Source of the DNA: Larimichthys crocea
Lineage: Eukaryota > Chordata > Actinopteri > Sciaenidae
Direction: 5' to 3'
Length of the DNA: 64,000 nt
Assembly: GCF_000972845.2 (NCBI RefSeq)
Contig: NC_040016.1
Location: 14,714,701 to 14,778,700, forward strand
Positions 31,809 through 46,500 of the stretch are shown piece by piece (within the stretch, counting starts at the first letter, position 1; the number at the start of each line of letters is the position of its first letter). Position numbers and translations under genes: made by a program. The notes beneath the pieces are model-generated. The model searched no databases and was not told the origin of the DNA. It saw only the letters and a list, made by a program, of their open reading frames with translations.

Positions 31809-34800
31809 AGACAGAGAGAGTGTGTGTGTCTTAAGTTCCCACCAGGGCTGTAATTAAGTGGCATTAACATAACTAAAAGGCAACAAATCAGCTACTCAGC
31901 TGGCTGTGAATTAGAGGGGGCTGAGGAGCTTAAAACACACACATACACAGACACACACACATAGACTGACACTTGCGCACACACACACAAGTGAAAAAAT
32001 GCACTTATTATAGCCACATTGTAGGCTTTGCGCTCAAATAAAAAAAGACACGCAGACTGGTGAGATCAAAAACATATGAGGAATTCCAGCAATCTAAACT
32101 GTAATTAATTTAAATTGATTGTGAAATCAATCGTGAAGTTGGGAACACATTTTACACAGATTTTCTAATCTGTATTTGTGGGCGAGACCTCACACTTGAA
32201 GAATGTCTTCACTAGTTTTGTCACGCATTTTGTCTCATTGAAGTGTGAACACCACACATTACCCGCAAAAAAAACAGATTTCTGACTGACCTCAGAACTT
32301 TTACTTTCATTCATTTGAGTAGCCACAAGACTTGCACCACTTGTCGTACACTACGAGACATTCACAAAAAACAAAAGGATGGGAAACACAATCTGGATGT
32401 GAAACAGGGTTGAACTGGAGGTGAGAATACATCTTTGAAGGACTTGTGTTTGTCAGATTAGCAGGCATCATACAAAACTGACATATGAATAATCGTTTGT
32501 TGTTTTGAAGTGTTGAATAACTTGAACTACTTTTTACAGTCCATGTTTGATCTGAATCAGTGCTGTTCCTTAATCAAAGTCGTCCAGATTGAATAGCTTC
32601 AAATGTTGCTCAAGAGGCCAAATTGGCTGCGATTGGTTAGCTGACATGGGAACAGCTGGGATCATAGTTAGTAGCTACTTGTAGCTCTGTGGGGTGCATT
32701 TAAAGTACCAGGAAATAAGAGTAATATCCAAGTTATGAAGGGATGGTACTTGATTTTACTGTGCAACATCCGTTCTTCATTCACACATACTGTATAATCA
32801 TAAGCATGTACAGTATGTACGTGTGTGTTACACATACTTGCTGACTGCAGATTGACAGCTGGTGGCAGCAATGTGTTGTAAAAATGTGTCAATGTAACAA
32901 TAAAAGAAGAGAAGAAGAACCCAACTTGAAACAAGGAGGTTTCAAAGCATTCATGTAATGCATTCAATATGTTTTCTAGGCCTTCAGGATATGTGCTGTG
33001 TTTTCTGGTGGGAAATGTTAAATGTAAACAAAAGTGTTTACAGTGAAACCGCAGCAGGGTACATTTAACATTCTGTATGTTAAGTGTAAGAATGAGCACC
33101 AGACTCAAGTAGTTATCTACTTGTACAAAAACAGCTTTTTAGCTGCAACCGGTGCCAGTTCCCACGTTAAACCTCAGAGCGAATAGAACCAGCCGCTTTC
33201 CAAACACAACCAGCTCCATGAAGCGTCACTGTCCGCACACAATCGATGTTAATCCATTACTAATTTCAAAACATTTGGTGGAAAAACCAGTCCGATAAAG
33301 ATGTTTTAATGTCTTTCAAATGCTGCAGTTTACACCAGAAAAGTACAGATCTTTTGCAATCACAGAAGCTTTCTGCTATTTGTGCATGTAAACACTGATC
33401 CTATCTCACGTATGAGGAAGGGGCTCCCTTTCACTGTGTCTCAGCCCTAAATTCCAGTCTGTGTCTCCATGCAGTGCTCAGTGATGCGCAGGGAGCACAT
33501 GCACACACACACACACACACACACATAAAACAACACACACGTAAACACTCTGATACACAGACTCGAGCATTTAAAGGCAAACTGTACGCGGAGCTCTCAT
33601 ATTTGTACATAAACTGCCACATAGACGCTGAAAAGAGATGTGCATACACACACAAATACAAACAGAGACACACACACATGCACACACGTACACACATATA
33701 GGGAACTGAGAGGGTGGTTGTTGGCCCTGATGACCCGGAGACCTGATGTGACAAACACAATAAGAAGAAGGGCACAGTTTACGTCAGCAGCTTGTGAATG
33801 GCTCACTAAAGACACGTAGACACGCACACACCTCCAGGAGGTTTCGTCACTCACGTTCTGTATAACAAAAAAGAAAAAGCCCTGACAAGTACCATATAGG
33901 TTAGCAACAACATTAAAACCAATGATGTAAGTGACTTTATGTAACGCATCTGTGGCATAGATTCTTATTTAACTTACAAACTTTCCCTTAAGTCGGTCAC
34001 TAAATGACTTAATGCTGCATTAATATCATGCAGGAATAATCATATAAAACTGTTTCTGAGTTGTAAATCCAACTGACCTCAAAATCCAAAATCTGACTTG
34101 ATGTTTAATAGTACGAGAAAAAACTTGGATTGTTAAATACCTCACACAAGCCAGACCAAACCTGATGGACGGTGGCGGTTTAGCCGGTTACACAACAATA
34201 GCAAAGTTATCTAACATTAGACACTGGTGTGTTTTAACACTTGTAAACTGAAATTCTCATGTATATGAGCAAAAAACATAAGTTTTTCCCATCCATAAGA
34301 TACACAGATTCACATTAAAGCATGGTTTTTTGACTTGTTTGTGCACCATGTAACAGGAATGACACATTTACTGCCAATCTTACTTTACAAACAACTTTCT
34401 GAATTATTGGAATGTTTTGGGAGTTCAGGAAACAATGTTTGAGACAGTAACTCTTCATTAATATTCACTGTTTTGGACCAAAGCGTGTCTCATGTAAGCT
34501 TTTAATCACTTTGAGTCAAATATAATTGATGTTAGAGTCTTACTGTAATTAAAAACAGGTCGTTACGCCGCTCACAAGAAATTATTTCATTAGAAATGTT
34601 GATATACACACATGGACTGAGCCTAAGGACCCATTTGCCCATAATATGTGGGGATACAATTCTCAATAAATAATTATCTCATTACACAAACGTGATAAAA
34701 AAACTGAGCTTTAGGACTTGACACAGGGGAACTCAAAGATAAAAGGAGGGCAAGGAGAGTACACTTTTACCACTGTTTCCTGTAGAGAGAGAAAAAAAAA

Positions 34801-37800
34801 GAGGTAGAGTGATTCACTTGAGATGGAAAAAATCTGGCGGCAGTAATGTTGCTGTGCAGCAGGCGATTCAGAGTCTGTGTGTGGTATTCATGCTCTCCTC
34901 TCTCCTTCACAAAGGCCGAATGGGGGGAATACGAAGGGATAGAAAGAGAGAGAAAGACAGAGATGGTGAGAGAAAATGAGAGTGACAAAGAGAAACAAGT
35001 GAAGAAAAAGCCAGTTGATGGAAGAAGAGAAACAGAAAAAGAAAGACAGGGAGAGAGAGAGAGAGAGAGCAGTGTTGAGCGGCACTATGCTTGAGCAGTC
35101 CTTTTGACTGAGGAGAGAGGGACTGGAGACCTATTGTTGAAATCCCATTCCTCACTGTATTGTCCGACCTTATCAATGCAGGGTCACCAGGAACAATAGT
35201 GAACACTCCCATAAGTTCTCATTTGTTCTCAGTGTCAGTGGCCGCGGAAAACTGAAAACACAGGTGCTGCATCTGTAAAACTTTTTAGGAGTCTGGTATG
35301 TGATAATATATAATAGATTAGATACTGTTTAAAACTCATATATTAACTAGTAAAAAGATGTTTTCTGCTTTAGCATAACTAAAATGTCACTCCACTGATT
35401 TAAAAATTTCGTTAACTTGTCATTTGAGCTGCTTCTCAGCCTGTAGAAACAGCTGTATGATGTCTTCTGACGTCATCATGGTTATCTTTTGGGTTTGAAC
35501 GAAGTGAACATTTAGGAGGCTGAGAGGGTTTAATGAAAGATGCTGCTGAGTTGCATTATGGGAAATGTAGGATCCAGTGTTTTTGGAGCTTACCCATACT
35601 AGAGAACTAAATGTCATAATATGATGTTTTACAGCTTCAAATCTTTGTGATCTTTCTCTTGTAGCACGTTAAAGTATTTTTTTATCTATCCATCTTCTCT
35701 TAATTTGACGATTGATTTTACCTGTGATAATAATACTTCCAATGCACTTATCTGCATATTAACTACAGTAAAGAACTCCTAATTATAACATATTTCATCA
35801 CAAAAGTATGATAATTAAAATTAAGATCTGACTAAGCACAATGAATCATTTTACAAATTAGTTAAGTATTTTGATTACTTTAATATTTGACTGATTAAAA
35901 TTGCATTTATAAATAACTGGTAAAACATTTTTACACTTTGTAACTACAATCCATTTTTCTTAGAAGACCTCAGGGTGCAGTGCGCAGTGACTAGAGCTAA
36001 TGTAATAACATGTTTCATGTAAAGTTATGAATTTTGGACAGATAAGTTGAATTTGATCTAATTCCTTCAGTGTCTGTGTGTCCGTTGTAACAATTTCATC
36101 CACGTAACTCAAGGCCGACTTTGAATAAAAGAGAAATTCCACCTGTGTGATGTAAAAAAAAACCCTCTGCTCTTGGGTCACCAGACGTTTCTTATTCATT
36201 ACCAGCTATAAAGCCTGACAAAGAGAAAGCTCCTCGCCCTTCTTCTGCCTCTTCACTCCCTCGCTCCCTCTCTCCCTCCGGCTCTTCACGGAGAACAGAG
36301 AGGGGAATCATTCAGTTGGTGAAAAGGTTAAAGTCTGGCCGAGGGCTGGAGTTCCTGCGTCTGCCAGGGGCACCTGAAGAGGGGCAAACATTTACCAGAA
36401 AAGAAAAGAGGGGGAGAAAAAAAATCAACAGCCTGCCCGAGAGCTGCAGGGTCCGCGGTGAGTGGTGGTGTAGGGCCCTTGGAGAGTTTGTCTTGTAATT
36501 GAGTCAATTGTTGACCCCCTGTTCAACCTGCCTCTGTAAATCTTGGGAGGAAAAGCCTGCCGAATAATTCATGTTCTCTCTCCTTCTTTCCCTTTTGCTC
36601 TTCATCTATCCATCTCCTACTCCTCTTCACTTTCCTCCCTCTTCTTCCCTTGTTTTCCGTTGTCTCAGAGGATGATTGTGCTGTGAGTCAAAGGCAGTCA
36701 TTTAGAGGGGGGAGACTGTTCAGGGATCTGCTGAGGCTTACAATCTTCTTTTCACCCCAAATCTTACTTACTCCCCCCAACACTCACTCTCTCCTCTGTC
36801 CTGCATTCTCTCCCTTTTTCATTCCTCCTTTTGTTTGCACCGTGGGATGAATTTTAATCACTCTGCTCTCCACCTCCGATCTCAGTCCCCCCCTCATTTT
36901 TTTCCCTCTCTTTTCCCCAGTCAGGCCACTCGATCCCTGTTTCCAACTTATATCCAGCACTGCAGCACTTTCTCTCCTTACCACTCCTCCACTGATCAGC
37001 CCCTCAAAAGCTCTGGGAAAACAAGGACACAGATACAGCTCTTTGATGGCGAGAGGAAGAGGATATTTGTCACTTCAAGTTTAGCACAGGCCAAATGTCT
37101 TTAACGGGCACGGGGACAGACGAGAACAGGGAGAGAGGGAGAAGAAGAAGGGGGAGAATGATAAAAAGAGGGAGTTTGGGGAGGAGGAGGGAGTGACAGC
37201 AGGACAGAGAGAGGAGGGTCGCATTCTGTTTGTGGAGAGCGATCATTTTTAAATGCCTCCTTCATTCGAGAACACTTTGTTTGCACAAGGGCTCTAGTGT
37301 TGTGCTCCTATTGTGGTGACTTATCCCGAGGGACAGTGCGAGCCAGGGACACTGTTGTCATTCACATTTCACACATTAACTTATTAGCGGGTGCTCTTAA
37401 GAATAAGTGCACTTTAAAAAGTGAGAGTAAAGGTGTATTTTTACAAGAGCAGCGATGTTAATATCTACTGAAATAAGAAAGTCAAAGAAATCACAGGAAG
37501 TAATCCCAAGTGCCAAAAGCTAAAGGCCACCGCCGCAGCCAACAAGGCCTCCTGAAAAGCCAAACGGCAACGCTTAACGATAGATTTTCTTTACAACATC
37601 CCACAGTCCTTAATTTTCTCTCCGCAGGCCACAGTGGTCAGCCTGCACATTTGTCCCAGTCTGACTGGTCTGCAGTTGAGGACATTTACAAGGGACGTGG
37701 GACTACAACGGACAACTCGAGGATGATGTCAGCACCACTTGACACAAGTTCATTTACTAAAGACATTGTGATCTCATGATCTTTGTGGTAATGTTACAGT

Positions 37801-39204
37801 TGTGGTTACTAGACAGACTTTAAGGGGTCAAGTCAGGCCTTATTCATGAAGTAACATAAGAGTACTGATGATATTTGACTTGGGTCATCTGTTTTTTTGT
37901 TGTATTTGGATGTTTTCATGTGGATATATAATCTTTTATATAGTTTGAACTCATTCAGGTTTTGTTTTGTTTTTAAGACACAGCAGCTCAAGTGAAGGTC
38001 AGGAGAAGGTCTGTTACCACATTTAGGATGCCATCCACATTCAAGAAGCTACAGTACACATTATTTGAAAGTGATCACATGATATGAATGTTTTAGTGAT
38101 CACACTACTACAGCTACAAAAGTAAATTGTTTTGTAAGAGCAGTGCATATAGAAAAATAAGAAAACAAGAGTAAAATAATAATTTCACCTTTTTTTTATC
38201 ACTCAAAAGGGTGGAGAGAGCAGAATCAGGACTCTAATCAAAAATGTTGAAAAATGTTTTCTGTTTGTTCTTTTACATTTTGGGACACTGTTGGAAATAA
38301 GTGTGTTTTGTAGATCGCTAAATAACAAATAGAAGAATATTCTTATAAAATATGATGGATTTTTGCACTATTTAAAGTAACATTTAAATATTGCTTACCT
38401 TTAATAATATAGTAATGCAATAGTACATTATATAACTACACTAATAGAGTGGTCATTTTATTTATTGTGTGCTTTTACTTTTGATATTTAAATGCATTTG
38501 TCTGATAATATTTGAATCAATCTATATTTAGTACTTTAATATTATGGTGTTGCTACTAGTAAAGAAAATTAATAAATACTTCCATTCATGAATGTATGTT
38601 TGTGTTTTTATGTGCAAGGTTGGATCATCATCCAGTAATACTGGAGCATAACCTGATGAGTGATATGACATCTTTATTTATCTGGTGTTACACAGGGAGA
38701 GTCGAGTCCTGACTGCCCCTCTCTGTCTCTCTCCTCGCCACTATCCATGGCCCTTCTTGTGGAGTGTTTGTTAGGAAATCCTGAACAAACCGCAGCTGTT
38801 TGTTCTCTCTTTGTCAATGACGGGTTTTTATTGACTTCTACTATTGACAATCGCACGACTCCTGTTGGCCTCACACAAGCTGGATAACGCTGTGCAAATA
38901 GGTGTATGTACACAGACATTCACAATCTGTCAGAAACACGCTCACAACCTGCATCCGAATCACCCAGAGAGCATTGTGGGGTGACAGAGAGAAACGATGA
39001 GTTAGAAAGAAGAGAATATACTTTATATCAGTGCAAATAAACGTTAAGAGAATGAGGTCAAGTCAAGAAAATCGTGTGATAGACTTAGGACAGCTGAATG
39101 TCACATCTATATGAGATTGTGAACAAACCCACTGAAAGACATGTGCATTAATACACTGTACAGCCTCAACTCTTCTTGTAAGACCTTATACAATATTTGG
39201 TATC

Positions 39205-39325
39205 CTTGCGTTGCCGTGAGCATAATTGAGGTCGGCCACTGGTGTTGGTGTACCAGTTCATCCCAAAGGTGTCAGAGTTAAGGACAGGGCTCAGTGCAGA
39301 GGAGTCAAGTTCCTCCACGATAAAC
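39205..39325 (+). repeat. Fragment of a dispersed fish repeat
   Basis: Contains GTACCAGTTCATCCCAAAGG, a GTCAGAGTTAAGGACAGGGC-type stretch and GGAGTCAAGTTCCTCCAC, in the order of a widely dispersed teleost repeat whose typical form reads CAATTCATCCCAAAGGTG then GGTCAGGGCTCTGTG then CCAGTCAAGTTCTTCC. Diverged; ends uncertain. Confidence 0.6.
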
Positions 39326-42300
39326 TCTAAAAGACATTTCTATACAAACTATATGAAAGTACAAATGTTGGAAGCACACTATCAAAATATAATTGTATGT
39401 TGTAGCATTAGTAAGTTACTAAATTGGAACTAAGGAAGTCCTTTTCTAGCGTATTTCTGACAACTGAGTTTGATGTCATGAGTTGGAGCTATTATTCTCT
39501 CATTTCCTACTTATTATGTATGTTGAAGTTGATTTTAAGACTGATTATGATATTTTCTAGAAAGTTTTAGACCAAACAATAACCTAAATTAAAATAAAAT
39601 TTGATTTACAGTTATATTTTCCACCAGAATTACTTTCATTGCGAGGTTGGAGGGATTTGAAACAACATTTAGACCATAATGTAAGACAATCAGAATATTA
39701 CCAGTTAAATTAAACAGAAAATGTCAAATGATGTATTTGTTTTAAATACTTAAATTTAGCATTTTTTTGGTTGGTGTTGGGTGAAATTTTGCTGGAAAAA
39801 ATGTGGGTTTATTCAGCATTACTAAAATACTACTAAGGACAGATGTGTCCACATACATTTGGCCATATAATATATAACCTATAGGGCTTCTACAGTATAT
39901 ATATATATTTATATATATAGCAGCAGTTGACACGATGGTGATCGCCATTCACAGCCATTAAACGCATTAGTATGAATCCAGTTAACTCAGACAGAAGAGA
40001 GGAGGACTCTTCAGATTCTTTGGCTCTGACTCAGAGCGACAAGGGAGCTGAAGAAGGGAGGTTAAGAGACACCAGGCTAGAGAAAGTGAGAGAGTGAGAT
40101 GGAGTAGTGAGAAAGAGGTTGACAAAAAACACACAGGGAGCGGAGCAGAGCTTCTGTGTCAATGGAGGAGATCATGGATGCCAGTAGGGGGCTCAGCCTT
40201 CAGCACAATAGACCCCCAACTGAGCCAAGACCCTTAATACCCATACTCCTATTTCACACATCTTTTCAAAGCACCCATACAAGCTTCATCCACCTCCCCC
40301 CGCCTCCATACTCAGGCTGTGCCCTGTGATTGCAGCCCGGGTGACAATAGCGAGAAAACCCTCAGTGGTGCGACTAGGGGCCGTCCGGGGACTCACACAG
40401 GGGCCATCAGGACACCTTGTCTTTGTGTATTGGAAAACAATAGCGACATCTCAGGAACAGCAGTAAAAGCTTCCTCTGTCCTGGCAGGGAGCTGTTAGGA
40501 ATGACAGGGGCATCAAGTGTCGGTGATAAATGGGTCATTATCATCTGATCTAAGGTGAAGTGTGGAGCTGATAATGAGTCGCTGTGTCAAAATCACAGTT
40601 ACCGGTGAGAGCCTGTTGTGCTGCCGCTCAAATGACTCTCGCAACTGTTTGAGAACAATAGGTGTTAGTCTGTGTTTTTAACACTGTAATGGAACAGATA
40701 ATGGAAATTAATCTGCAGAATTATCATTAAGGTTTCACAAAGTTGAGACAGTTTGCTGTTGTATCCACTGATACCTCATTAAACACGTAACAAGACGTAC
40801 ATACTTGACAAAAGTGATCATATTTTAGTTACTTTCCTTCCTAGCTGTCCAAAAATTTTTCAAAATGACTCCAGACATGTATATATTAAAGATCTTAAAG
40901 TCTTTTGGGTGTGATCTGGACGGTGCAATGAGAGAGACATGCAAACATTTCTCTTCTGCCAAAAGAAAACATCGTGAAAAAAAAAAACTAATCGTTGGGA
41001 GCAAGGAGGAAAAATATACCTCAACATCCTGGGCAGTTCCAAGGGAATTCTGGCTCAGACCCAAACACTGGAAACAGGGTGAAGAAGGCCGGGCTTTGTG
41101 GAGTAACCGAGTAGGGAGCATAGTGAGGGGCTTTTTGACTTTTTGTGAAAAGTATGACTTTATTAAATGGGGCTTTCAAGGATTTTTGTGTGCAAGCATG
41201 CATAATTTATCTTTAAGACAGATTTGTTTCCAAATTGACACTGCAACAAGTGATGTCTTTTTATTAGAGCCATTGCTACTAAAGGAGCTCATTGCATCAG
41301 TACCCTTAGGGCATTATCGAGCTAACAAACTAGACTTTAGTCATGGTGTAGTTTAGCTCCCCTAGACTCTCAACCCAGCTACTGGCCTCCTCTCAAGCAG
41401 ACCCCCCTCCTCCATTTACAAGGCTCTTCAGTAGCCGGCTGGTTGCTAGACAATGTGCTTGGTTACGTGGGTTATGTAAAGACCCTCCTGCACACAAAAG
41501 CCAATGTGGGCTCCTGTTATGTGCAGCTCTTCAGTGCCCCGGGTCAGTTAGCAGAAGAGCTCTGGTGCTAACACTCCAAGTTAAAAACGTTTGCTCTTCA
41601 ATGTGTTTACAGAGAGGAGAGGAGAGGAGAGGAGAGGAGAGGAGAGGAGAGGAGAGGATGGACCAGTGAATTACCTTCCCCACTTAGTTGAGGTTAAAAA
41701 AACTCCCTTGTTGACCTGTCTTATTAGAGATTGTATTAGGAAAGGTGAGTGTGTCTACGTGTATACTCTGGCAACTCTGGTTCTTAGGTTTTTGCTATCA
41801 TATCCTTACAGTGACAGCCCAGAAAGTCAAATGCCCAAAATGTGTTTGTACACCTGATTCAGACGTGCATCTCTTTATGTAAATCTGATCAATTTGACAT
41901 GCCTGAATGAGCAGCAGGAGTCACAACGTCAAGACTTCCATCCCAGCACAAGTCTAAAATAAATGCCTTCACGTTAATAGAAAAAGCATCATGAAAGAAA
42001 ATCACATTTGTCTTATTAAGAGTCCTGTAATGAGACATATCTCTTAAATCAGTCCAATAAACAACAAAACACTGAGAACTGATTTTAAGTTGCTGAGCAG
42101 ATTCTTCTAATGGCTATAAAAAGATTTTTATAAGACACAGAAAAGCAAAATCAAAAATCATACAACCACACTATTAAACAGACCGGCACTTTTTCCAAAT
42201 ACTTTTGATTGTCTCTCTTGCCAGTTGCATGACTGAAATTATGAATATCCAGCAAAATGTTTCCAGTACAGCATGTGGGATGTTAGGAATAAAATGAAAA

Positions 42301-44156
42301 ACAGAAACAAAAACAAAAAAAAAGACAAGATTAACATCGTCATTCTTTGCTTTTGCATTGTTGGACTTGTTGGAGAAGCAGCAAACAGTTATGCCCTCCG
42401 AATGACAAATAGTCACTACTACCAAACAGATGAAACTAGCGATGTTACACATTCAGTCTTTTAAAAGAGCTCTAACTTTGCGTAGCTACAATTTATGATG
42501 CAAAAATGTGACGTTTCAATCTCTTGTGTACCTGTATTTATGAATGTTGATGATTTCCTTCATTCTGGAACGATCAGAGAAGTCAAACACAACATCTGTG
42601 TGAGCATAGGTGACAACAGACAGCAAGAACCTCCAGGCAATGACATGGTGGTAAGCCACACACCTCAGACACACCACCAGTCTGCCCTGATGGCCAACCA
42701 GCGGGGAAAGAAGTACTGAGGTAAAGAAAGCTACCGTGTATGTGTGTGTGTGTAAAGGTTCAACTTAAAGACACACCGCTTTGCTTACTCAGAAATGCAC
42801 ACTGATCCCGTTGATGTTTGTACACCGCAGTCTCCTAACATACTGCCTGTGAGAGATCAGGCATGATGTGGAACCACATAAACATGCCAAAAAACCCTGA
42901 CTGTGTGAAATTATAGTACTGAACAGTTAAAAAATGAAAGTTACAAATTTTGTTTCCTGAGTTTTAGACGCAGAGTGCATAAAATATGATTATACATTTG
43001 TTCATGTGATGTTTTTAGTGTATGACATGTTAACGCCTTTTTATGAAAGAGATGTATCATTATCTTTAGGAGAGGATGAAAAACAAATACTGACATATGT
43101 TCAGATTTTTGCAAATATTAGAGCTGAAACAACTATTTTAATGCAAAAATACTAATCCTCTATAGTTTTAGCACCTCAACTGTGTGAATTTCTGCTTTTT
43201 TTGCCTTACCTGAGAGTAAATCAATCTTTTTTGAAAAAGATTTTAAGATTAATCTTGAATACAAAAAATAATCATGCAAGATTTCAGCCATGCAACAAGC
43301 TAACAAAACTGATAAAAGTCAATTAAACTGCAACTAAAAGCTTTCTAATCTCTGAGCTGTGAGCGCACACAAACTTTCCCTGTGTGTATCTCAGGTGAAT
43401 TAACAGTTGTACAGTAATGAACAGAAAAATGTAATTTGTGTGCTGCATCACATATGCATACTATTACTACTATACATACTATTTATTTTCCACTGCAACA
43501 AGAGACAGTAAATGTTTGAGGAGATCTACTGCTGTTGTCCCTGAGATAAAACCCACAAAGACAAAGTTGTGTTTAAGCAACCTGAGATGAACCTGGACCG
43601 CAGTGAACTCCTTATTGAATTTTTCATCATATCTTAGACATTCACCTCCACCCACAGAGAGAAAACACCCATATCTCTGAACATCTACACACACACACAC
43701 ACACCGAGATATGCAGACATACTGTATAGGCACTTACATGCATACACTCACTCTGACACCCAATCACCCTCACACAAACTCAGTCTGACAAGCTGGAGCA
43801 TGTGTGACGGAGCTCGCTGGTTGGAAACAGACATCCCCCTGCCCTGAGGCTCAGCTCTATCCCACAGGAAGCTAGAGTGTGAGCTGGGACACACAAGATG
43901 AGCGAGGAAGAGGGGGGAGCAGCCACAAGGATTCAACTCACTGCCAACTGGAACTACATGCGATGACCGGTTGATTTGTAATTACACATTCGTTCGTTAG
44001 TGCTACTCAAGTTAAATGATGATTGCGAGAAAAAGATGCACGAAAACATCAGCGCTGTGTGTCATCTAAAAAACACTGTCTTCCATAAGAAGAAAGGAAT
44101 GCAATGACGTTCTCCAGCCTAAAGTCCAGTTTTGAACTTTTGATGCCAAGTGAGTG
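39326..44156. other. Non-coding DNA with a possible regulatory block
   Basis: No exon recognised. Includes a complex GC-moderate stretch (40300-40670) with three ACAATAG motifs, a (GAGGA)n tract (41613-41658) and AT-rich unique sequence. Confidence 0.6.
41613..41658. repeat. (GAGGA)n pentanucleotide tandem repeat
   Basis: About nine exact AGAGG-type units. Confidence 0.95.
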
Positions 44157-44560
44157 TTAAAGGAACAGTTTGACATTTGCAAAATGCACAATTATTTGCT
44201 TTCATGCAAAGAGTTAGATGAGCAAAATGATGCCATGTTCAAGTCTGTACTGTAAATCTGAAGCGACAACCACCAGTTAGATAACTTAGCAGAAAGACTA
44301 AGTTAACAGGGGGAAACAGCTCTGTCTCTGTCCACAGGTAACGAAATCCACCTACCATCACATCAAGATCTAACCAATCAACAAACTGCATTTTGTTCGT
44401 TTAATCCTTACATAAACCAAAGTCCAATAACATCAGTTAATAGAGTTATGGGGATTTATATGCTAAATTATTTATTGGTTAGGACCATTCGTCCGGCGAA
44501 TAGTGAACACTCAAGGAAGTTACTGTTCCCAGACAAGAAATGGTCCATAACAAAACAAAA
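44157..44560 (+). repeat. Dispersed fish repeat
   Basis: Begins TTAAAGGAACAGTTTGACAT, then GAGTTAGATGAGCAAAATGA, AAGACTAAGTTAACAGGGGG, GTCCACAGGTAACGAAATCC and ACATAAACCAAAGTCCAATA. This ordered set is a very common percomorph interspersed element. A degenerate copy lies in the gli1 intron at 18908-19115. No coding potential. Confidence 0.8.
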
Positions 44561-46417
44561 GATGCATCTGAAGTTGTTTTCTAGAAGAAAAAAAGCATAT
44601 ACACATGTACTGACAAAGGTTGTACCTAGCCAGGTGCTTCTTTTACTTCCTTTAACACTCAATTGTCAAAGAGCACGGTATAAGCAACATCATTATCATC
44701 ATGCTTTGGGGTACAGTACAGTATAACTTCCCCACTAGTTTCTGACACATTTCTGGTGGCATCAGCTGTGTAAATGACATGACGCTGGTGGTTAATGGAC
44801 AACTGACTTTAAGACATAAGTCATGCAAGCGAGAGTTACTTTTGAAACAAGAAAAACATGTTCTTGCTCTCACAAAAGAAATCACTAATTCATAGCCAGT
44901 GAAGCGCAACCATGCCCAATTCCACACCTTCTTTCCACACTTTTAATAGATATTTGTAAACGATCTTTGGTGATCTAAGAATTGTCCCTTCTGGCCACAG
45001 CGGCAGCTGTTCAGGAAACATATCGGTTTGCTTTAAATTTCACATATTTGTGTTCTTTACGCAAAGTAATTCAATGTTTGTACCAATCAACGGACACAAG
45101 ATTGGACCCTAAAGTTCGGTTTAATCACCAACAACTTCCTCCTCGCACAACATCCACATCTGGGACTTTTCGCCCACTGTACGCTCAGGCACATGCACAC
45201 GACACTTAACATTCACACAGACACATTGACACGCACAAGTGCTCACCACATTTCTGCTCCGCAGCTGCACGAGAAGACAAGAGGCGATAAATAACCCCTT
45301 TGAATGGGATCCTGTGGGTTTGAGTGTTTAAAACTTTGAACATCCAGCGATTGTCCTCTTCAGAATGACAAATTTCTGTTCATATCCCAAACGAAATGTT
45401 CCTCTCACCACACCGAGAAAGAAAAGTCAGAGACAGTATGTAACTGTCAGTCCGTCAGCAAACCATGGCTTTTAATGGACTACAGGTGCTAGCTAATAAG
45501 GGCCAATAAATGTGCCACAGCAGAACAACTGCCTGTCCCGTCCTGAATAGAAATAACGGGAACAGAGTGATGGACATGGGGGTTTAACTGCTGGGGAAAT
45601 AATCAGCAGTCGGGAAAGTCCAACAAAGTCGCAACCTGCTGCAGAGTCATCACATTAGGACGAAATGTAGTAAGACTGTATGTTTTTAGGACCAATAACA
45701 CAAAATTTCGCATGGCAGAAAAACTGCATACAAACATTATTTTGAAATTAAAATAAATGTCAACATGACGGACACATAACCTTAACCAAAATAATGCAAT
45801 TTAAGCTTAACTTAACCAAAATTGACTGCACAGATGCCACAGAAACTTTTTGTGGGACATTTTAACAAGTTGTGAGTTGTTGTTTTTTTTAAGCTTTAAC
45901 TGTTCCGACATGTCACCAACTGTGTTAACTAACTATTTTACTGCAAGAAAAAAACAAAAAGCAAACATCAAACAACAACTAACATCATCATAAAACTCTC
46001 GCAGATAACACATTCTGCTGTATGTGTATACTCTAATACAGTGGTTTCCAACCTTTTTATGTTAATGCTTTATGAAAAAACAGTAAAATTATTCAATATT
46101 TCAAAAGACAAGAAAAGTCCAAAAAGGAAATAAAAGTCATGTTGGATGAATTAGTTTTATCGTCTTTCCTATCCCTTTCATCATCTCACATCAGATTTAT
46201 CTTGTGAGCCTGACAACCACACCTAGTAAATCATAACTGCCATTTACATTTGCCAACTTTCTAACAATAGGTTTTATATAAAATGTTTAATATTTTAAAG
46301 ACTTTACAGTCAGTATAAATGTATAATGTCACAGTTTGTGCGATGCATAGAGAATGTGATATCATGAGAATGGATTTTTTTCATCCATTCATACATTGTT
46401 GGATGACACTGTTTTTC
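44561..46417. other. Non-coding DNA
   Basis: No exon seen. At 46039 the sequence CAGTGGTTTCCAACCTTTTT looks like a lone terminus of a hAT element related to 7203-7450, but no matching right end was found nearby. Confidence 0.5.
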
Positions 46418-46500
46418 AAGGTCTGGAGCAATTCCCAGGGCATCAACTGGGCGAAAGGCAGGCATCTACCCTGCACAGGTCGCCAGTCTATCACAGTACA
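46418..46500 (+). repeat. Fragment of a dispersed fish repeat
   Basis: GGAGCAATTCCCAGGGCATC, GGGCGAAAGGCAGG, ACCCTGCACAGGTCGCCAG and TCTATCACAG follow the order of a common teleost repeat. Ends uncertain. Confidence 0.65.

Larger units (their letters stand above)
29576..39204. other. Non-coding DNA, gene desert segment
   Basis: About 9.6 kb without a supportable exon. It holds many CA/GT/GA tracts (30529-30572, 31574-31636, 31774-31805, 33496-33524). There are complex segments that may be conserved non-coding elements at about 31440-31560, 31835-31915 and 36230-36560, and purine-rich blocks at 34915-35070 and 37100-37200. Confidence 0.6.

Noticed and set aside
40865..41356. 163-codon plus-strand open frame
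   Set aside because: No recognisable domain. A frame of this length is expected about once by chance in 64 kb of AT-rich DNA searched in six frames. No splice or promoter support.
43205..43215. Strong minus-strand donor CAG|GTAAGG
   Set aside because: The sequence before it has no open frame or promoter features and no partner exon.
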